From: Geodermatophilus ruber
Lineage (GTDB): Bacteria > Actinomycetota > Actinomycetes > Mycobacteriales > Geodermatophilaceae
DNA: 64,000 nucleotides
Direction: 5' to 3'
Assembly (NCBI RefSeq): GCF_900114385.1
Contig: NZ_FOSW01000016.1
Span: 45,591-109,590, forward strand
Within the stretch, counting starts at the first letter, position 1; each line of letters starts with the position of its first letter. The notes beneath the pieces are model-generated. The model did not search any database. It saw only the letters and a program-made list of their open reading frames with translations, and was not told where the DNA came from. Position numbers and translations under genes: made by a program. This document shows, one piece after another, positions 60,434-64,000 of the stretch.

Positions 60434-61381
60434 GTGGAGTACGAGGAGTTCATCGAGCGCGTGGCCGAGCGCGCGGGCGTGAGCCGCGAGCACGCGGCGA
60501 AGCTGACCGAGGCCACCCTGAAGGTGCTGGCGGACCGGATCAGCGGTGGGGAGGACCTCGACCTGGCGGCCATGCTGCCGGACGAGCTCGCCCGGCACCT
60601 GCGCAGGCCACACCAGAAGCAGCCCAAGAAGTACGGCTTCGACGAGTTCGTGGGGAAGGTGCGTGACCGCGCGGACGGCGTCCCCCGCAAGGAGATCCGG
60701 CCGGGCATCCGAGCGGTGCTGCTCACCCTCCGGGAGGTCGCCGGGGAGAAGGAGTTCCGCGACGCCCTGGCCCAGCTGCCGCACGAGTTCGAGCAGCTGC
60801 TGCAGGAGGAGGGCGCGCCCGAGGCGGCGTCCGGCGACCAGGACGACCGCACAACGGCGTCCGACGCCCAGGACGACCGCACAACGGCGTCCGACACCCA
60901 AGAAAACCGCACAGCGGCGTCCGACGCCCAGGACGACCGCACAACGGCGTCCGACGACCAGGACGACCGCACAGCGGCGTCCGGCAGCCCCGGCCCCCGG
61001 GCCGCGCAGGACGCGCTCGTGCGACGGACCGCCGAACGCGCCGGCGTCTCCAAGGAGCTGGCCACCACGCTCACCCGGGCGACGCTGGAGGTCCTCGGCG
61101 ACCGGATCGGCGCGGCGGCGGCACACGACCTCGCCGAGCGCCTGAGCACCCCGAGCGCCCGGTGGCTCGAGGAACCGCCGGGCACCCCCGCCCACAACTA
61201 CGGCCCGGACGGCTTCGTGAGCCGGGTGCGCGAGCGCGCCATCGGGGTGGCGGACGACGACGTCACCCCCGGGATCCAGGCGGTCATGGTCGCGCTGCGC
61301 GAGGCGGTCGGTGAGGCCGAGGTGGAGATCGCTCTCCAGCAGCTGACCGACGAGTACGACGTCCTCGTGCGGGTCAGCTGA
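60434..61381 (+). CDS. Duplicated DUF2267 protein with tandem-repeat linker
   Basis: A 315-residue protein with two DUF2267 domains: residues about 1-130 (VEYEEFIERVAERAGVSREHAAKLTEATLKVLADRI, RRPHQKQPKKYGFDEFVGKVRDRA) and about 195-315 (QDALVRRTAERAGVSKELATTLTRATLEVLGDRI, GPDGFVSRVRERA). The halves are joined by five 10-residue repeats of the form QDDRTTASDA. DUF2267 domains are predicted helical; their function is unknown. GTG 60434 has GGAGGAG 6 bp upstream, which decides the start. The linker is acidic, Thr/Ser-rich and probably disordered. Confidence 0.85.
   Translation: MEYEEFIERVAERAGVSREHAAKLTEATLKVLADRISGGEDLDLAAMLPDELARHLRRPHQKQPKKYGFDEFVGKVRDRADGVPRKEIRPGIRAVLLTLREVAGEKEFRDALAQLPHEFEQLLQEEGAPEAASGDQDDRTTASDAQDDRTTASDTQENRTAASDAQDDRTTASDDQDDRTAASGSPGPRAAQDALVRRTAERAGVSKELATTLTRATLEVLGDRIGAAAAHDLAERLSTPSARWLEEPPGTPAHNYGPDGFVSRVRERAIGVADDDVTPGIQAVMVALREAVGEAEVEIALQQLTDEYDVLVRVS
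60839..60988 (+). repeat. Five tandem 30-bp repeats inside the DUF2267 gene
   Basis: Five in-frame units of 30 bp. Units 1, 2 and 4 differ only in the last codon. Unit 3 has CAA GAA AAC at its start and GCG in place of ACG. Unit 5 ends GGC AGC. Each unit uses ACA, a rare codon in this genome. The high identity points to recent expansion. Confidence 0.9.
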
Positions 61382-61397
61382 GCCCGGACCCCCGTCG

Positions 61398-62450
61398 TCA
61401 GGGAGCGTTGCCCGGGCGGCCGCGGCTGCGACCGCTCCCGACGGCGTCCACGTTCGCCGGCGGGTCCCCCGCGGCGGCGGCCGCCGCGGCCTCGGCGGGC
61501 AGCGGGGGCGGGTCCTCGAGGAAGTCGGCCGTCGGGACGAAGAACAGCGTGCCGGTGACCGCGGCGGAGAAGTCCAGCAGCCGGTCGTGGTTGCCGGGCG
61601 GGTCGCCGACGAACATCCGCTGCAGCATCCGCTCGAGGACGCCGGGGTCGCGGGCGTAGCCGATGAAGTAGGTGCCGAACTCGCCGTGCCCGACCCGGCC
61701 GAAGGGCATGTTGTCCCGGACGATCTTGCGTTCGGTGCCGTCCGGGTCCTCGATCGTGTTCAGCGCGACGTGGGAGTTGCTGGGCTGGACGTCGTCGGGC
61801 AGCTCGATGTCGGTCAGCTTGGTGCGCCCGACCGCCCGTTCCTGCTCCTCGGTGCTCAGCGCGTTCCAGGCACGCAGATCGTGCAGGTACTTCTGCACCA
61901 CCACGTAGCTGCTGCAGGCGAAGCGCGGGTCTTCCTCCCCCACGAAGACCACGTCGTTGGCGATGTCGCCGTCGGGGTTCTCCGTCCCGTCGACGAACCC
62001 GAGCAGGTCGCGCTCGTCGAAGTACTTGAACCCGTGCACCTCGTCCTGCAGGGTCACCGAGCCCGCGAGCCGGTCCATGATCTGCCCGCCGAGCTCGAAG
62101 CACAGGTCCATCGTCTGGGCGCGGAGGTGGAACAGCAGGTCACCAGGGGTGGCGGGCGCCCGGTGCCGCGCTCCCGCGACCTCCCGGAAGGGGTGCAGCC
62201 CCGCCGGGTGGGGCCAGCTGAACAGCCGGTTCCAGACGTCGGAGCCGATGCCGGCGACGCAGGAGAGCCGCCCCTCGGGGTCCCGGAAGCCGACACCGCG
62301 GCGCAGCCCGCCGAGGTCGCTCAGCAGGTCGTGGGTGACCTCCTCGCCCCCCTCGTCGACGGTGAGGACGAGGAACAACGCCGCCGCCGTCGGGGGGCCG
62401 ATCGCCCCCTGGGAGCCGACCGGGGTGACTGGGTTCAGCGGCACGGTCAT
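61398..62450 (-). CDS. Dye-decolorizing (DyP-type) haem peroxidase
   Basis: A 350-residue DyP peroxidase. The family motif GxxDG is GFVDGTENPDGD, the proximal haem His is in QPSNSHVALN, and the distal Arg lies in the segment RDNMPFGRVGHGEFGTYFIGYARDP. FVGDPPGNHDRLLDF is the C-terminal haem-side segment. There is no signal peptide, so it is a cytoplasmic type-B-like enzyme. The Ala-rich C-terminal tail ends GSGRSRGRPGNAP; it lacks the usual encapsulin cargo motif, and no encapsulin gene is in the window. Confidence 0.93.
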   Translation of the reverse strand: MTVPLNPVTPVGSQGAIGPPTAAALFLVLTVDEGGEEVTHDLLSDLGGLRRGVGFRDPEGRLSCVAGIGSDVWNRLFSWPHPAGLHPFREVAGARHRAPATPGDLLFHLRAQTMDLCFELGGQIMDRLAGSVTLQDEVHGFKYFDERDLLGFVDGTENPDGDIANDVVFVGEEDPRFACSSYVVVQKYLHDLRAWNALSTEEQERAVGRTKLTDIELPDDVQPSNSHVALNTIEDPDGTERKIVRDNMPFGRVGHGEFGTYFIGYARDPGVLERMLQRMFVGDPPGNHDRLLDFSAAVTGTLFFVPTADFLEDPPPLPAEAAAAAAAGDPPANVDAVGSGRSRGRPGNAP

Positions 62451-62598
62451 GTCCTCACGCCTCCCTGGACTCGAGCGGGCCTCCTCCCATGGTCGGCCCT
62501 GCGGGCGCCGTCCGGACGGGCAGCCGGCGCCGGCACCCGTAGCGTGGACGCCGGCGGCGTGAGAAATCGCGCCCGGCCCGGTACCCGGCGGTGACGTC

Positions 62599-63333
62599 GT
62601 GCTCGAAGCGCTGCTGTGGGGCCTGGCGGCGGCCTCGTCGCTGGCCATCGGCGCCGCGATCGGGGTGCTCCGGCCGTGGCCGGACCGCGTCATCGGTGCC
62701 GTCCTGGCCTTCGGCGCCGGCGCCCTCATCAGCTCGGTCAGCATCGAGTTGGCGCTCGAGGGCCAGCGGGAAGCCCGCGGTTTGACCCCCGTGGCCATCG
62801 GTCTGGCCGTCGGCGCGGTTGCGTTCTTCCTCGGGGACGCCGCCGTCGACCGGCTCGCCGAGCGACGGGCCGCCGCGGGCACTGCCGGAGTGGGCACGGC
62901 CGGAGCGGGCACGGCGCTGGCGTTGGGCGCCTTCCTCGACGGGGTGCCCGAGAACGCGGTGCTCGGTATCGGGCTCTCCCGCGGCGAGGGCGTCAGCATC
63001 GCCCTGGTCGTAGCAATTTTCATATCCAACCTCCCCGAGGCGATGGGCTCGGCCAGCGAACTCCTCAAGGCCGGCGTCGATCGGAGGCGGATCGTGCTCG
63101 GTTGGGCCGCGGTGGCGGTCACGACCGCGCTCACCGCACCGCTCGGGTTCCTCGTGGCAGACACCCTCGGCCGGGAGTTCATCGGCGTCGCGAACGGCTT
63201 CGCCGCCGGTGCGCTGCTGGTCCTGCTCGCCACGACGATGGCGCCGGAGGCCCGGGAGAAGGTGGGCCGCCCCGCGGGCCTGGCCACGGTCCTCGGGTTC
63301 GCGCTGGCGGTGGCCCTGTCGACGTCGTCCTGA
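62599..63333 (+). CDS. ZIP-family-like metal transporter
   Basis: A 244-residue membrane protein with about seven or eight helices. The two conserved ZIP segments are ALGAFLDGVPENAVLGIGLS (fourth-helix type, with Asp, Pro, Glu and Asn) and IFISNLPEAMGSASELLKAG (fifth-helix type, with Asn, Pro, Glu), which form the metal path. The usual His of HNxPEG is replaced by Asp, as in many actinobacterial ZupT-like proteins. GTG 62599 is the start. Zn2+, Fe2+ or Mn2+ are possible. It is divergent from the DyP gene. Confidence 0.87.
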   Translation: MLEALLWGLAAASSLAIGAAIGVLRPWPDRVIGAVLAFGAGALISSVSIELALEGQREARGLTPVAIGLAVGAVAFFLGDAAVDRLAERRAAAGTAGVGTAGAGTALALGAFLDGVPENAVLGIGLSRGEGVSIALVVAIFISNLPEAMGSASELLKAGVDRRRIVLGWAAVAVTTALTAPLGFLVADTLGREFIGVANGFAAGALLVLLATTMAPEAREKVGRPAGLATVLGFALAVALSTSS

Positions 63334-63745
63334 ACCGGTCGCCTCAGCCGTCGACGTAGCGGTCCCGCTCGATGCCGAGCGGGCCGGTGGCGGCGGCGAT
63401 GAACTCCGGCGCCAGCGCGCGGTCGGCGCCGGAGGCGGAGGGCACGTCGGCGTCGGCCGCGTACCCGGGGGCAGTCCCCACGCTTGCGTGCCACCCAGGG
63501 CCTGCATGACACCGAGGCTGCTGCGCTGGCGGGAAGGGGCCCCTCCCGCTCTGCGGGGTCGCCGACCACCCCGACGACCTGAGGGGTTCAGCCGCGGCCG
63601 ACCGCGGGGCTCACCCGGGCCGTAGCTCCCCCGAACGGGGGACACCCGACTCGGTGAAATGTGCCTCCGGGGCCGCGGTCCCTGTATCCGGCATCGCGAG
63701 CCCCTAGCCTCGGCGGCTCGAGTGCGCCGTTCACGGGGAGATGCT
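63334..63745. other. Intergenic region with a second gene stub
   Basis: A 412-bp gap. It contains the minus-strand stub described at 63344-63490 and upstream sequence of the FG-GAP protein gene. No complete gene is visible. Confidence 0.4.
63344..63490 (-). pseudogene. C-terminal stub ending ERDRYVDG (copy 2)
   Basis: The minus strand reads PGYAADADVPSASGADRALA then PEFIAAATGPLGIERDRYVDG and TGA at 63344. Composition and codon pattern look like a real protein tail. The stretch before it loses any family-like character around 63490 and no start is available. The last eight residues equal those of the stub at 59071. Parent family not recognised. Confidence 0.45.
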
Positions 63746-64000
63746 GTGAGGAAGATCGTGTGCCTGGGCGTCGTCGTGAGCGCCACGACCGTCGGGATCG
63801 GCCTGATCCCGGCCCCCGCGACGGCGAAGGGCGGCGCGGTCGGCGGCAGCGGTGCCGAGTACTTCCTCAACGACAGCTTCACCGGGACGGCGAACACCGT
63901 CTTCTCCTACGGCGACCCCGGCGACACCGTCCTCGTCGGCGACTGGAACGGCGACGGCACCGACACCCTCGCCGTGCGCCGCGGCAACACCTACTTCCTG
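63746..64000 (+). CDS. Secreted FG-GAP/VCBS repeat protein (N-terminus only)
   Basis: The first 85 codons of an exported repeat protein. The signal peptide (VRKIVCLGVVVSATTVGIG, then LIPAPATA) is followed by AEYFLNDSFTGTANTVFSYG and the repeat DTVLVGDWNGDGTDTLAVRR then GNTYFL. The DxNxDGxxD element is the calcium-binding loop of FG-GAP/VCBS propeller blades. GTG 63746 has GGGGAG upstream. The rest lies past the window edge. Such proteins are often surface adhesins or paired with hydrolases; the function is open. Confidence 0.88.
   Translation, partial: MRKIVCLGVVVSATTVGIGLIPAPATAKGGAVGGSGAEYFLNDSFTGTANTVFSYGDPGDTVLVGDWNGDGTDTLAVRRGNTYFL

Noticed and set aside
60839..60988. CRISPR-like array
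   Set aside because: The units are contiguous without spacers and are in frame with the DUF2267 gene.
61398..61440. Encapsulin cargo-loading peptide at the DyP C-terminus
   Set aside because: The tail GSGRSRGRPGNAP lacks the usual GSLxIGSLK-type motif and no encapsulin gene is in the window.

Overview
The window is 64 kb of very GC-rich chromosomal DNA with dense genes, many GTG starts, many 4-bp ATGA/GTGA gene overlaps and several apparently leaderless genes. It carries an actinobacterial-type tmRNA tag, an ftsE-ftsX pair, two-component and TetR/MarR regulators, SCO6745-type proteins and, at the right edge, a secreted FG-GAP repeat protein. Together these point to an actinomycete, plausibly a Geodermatophilaceae relative such as Blastococcus, Geodermatophilus or Modestobacter. 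The family placement is inference. No phage, insertion sequence, CRISPR array or rRNA/tRNA gene was found.

Left part (1-25.6 kb). A partial typA/bipA translational GTPase runs off the left edge. Next come a small membrane protein, a DsbA-like thiol oxidoreductase, a divergent yceI/marR pair, a NarL-type two-component system and an ABC exporter (ATPase plus FtsX-type permease). The helicase gene hrpB is bracketed by two copies of an identical 39-bp palindromic core. After it come a three-subunit PaoABC-like molybdenum aldehyde oxidoreductase with a divergent TetR gene, a DUF2254 membrane protein, a broken patatin-like gene, an acyl-CoA synthetase, a K+ channel with a TrkA-N domain, a membrane adenylate cyclase, a Cu/Zn superoxide dismutase lipoprotein, an MBL-fold hydrolase and a small HPF-like protein.

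Middle part (25.6-45.3 kb). A five-gene branched-chain amino-acid-type (HAAT) ABC operon is preceded by a possible leader peptide and hairpin. A decayed stretch follows: a 2-oxoglutarate oxygenase C-terminal stub, an MFS/TetR pair and a gutted maltose O-acetyltransferase. Next is a two-gene alpha/beta hydrolase plus SCP2-like cassette lying between two direct copies of a hairpin repeat, close to the 3' end of the tmRNA gene (ssrA). To its right are a ribose-type sugar ABC transporter with a perfect upstream operator-like inverted repeat, an AraC regulator divergent from an intradiol dioxygenase, a CorA Mg2+ transporter and an SLC13-type anion symporter.

Right part (45.3-64 kb). This holds CMD and SCO6745 family proteins, a double-GNAT acetyltransferase, a GYD protein, and a tightly overlapping smpB-oxidoreductase-amidohydrolase-VOC set. 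An acyl-CoA dehydrogenase follows, then ftsE-ftsX and prfB, a GGDEF-EAL protein, cutA, a serine beta-lactamase-like hydrolase, an Old Yellow Enzyme, a double-DUF2267 protein with a 30-bp minisatellite linker, a DyP peroxidase, a ZIP-type metal transporter and the start of the FG-GAP protein.

Two themes stand out. Translation termination and ribosome rescue genes (prfB, smpB, ssrA) all lie in the window. The spaces between genes carry several kinds of long, perfect palindromes plus a set of gene relics (patatin, 2OG oxygenase, O-acetyltransferase, probable malate synthase and two unidentified stubs). This suggests recent local deletion and rearrangement. I saw no clear anti-phage or wholly new multi-gene system. 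The best candidates for something undescribed are the palindrome families, the cassette near ssrA, and the leader upstream of the HAAT operon.
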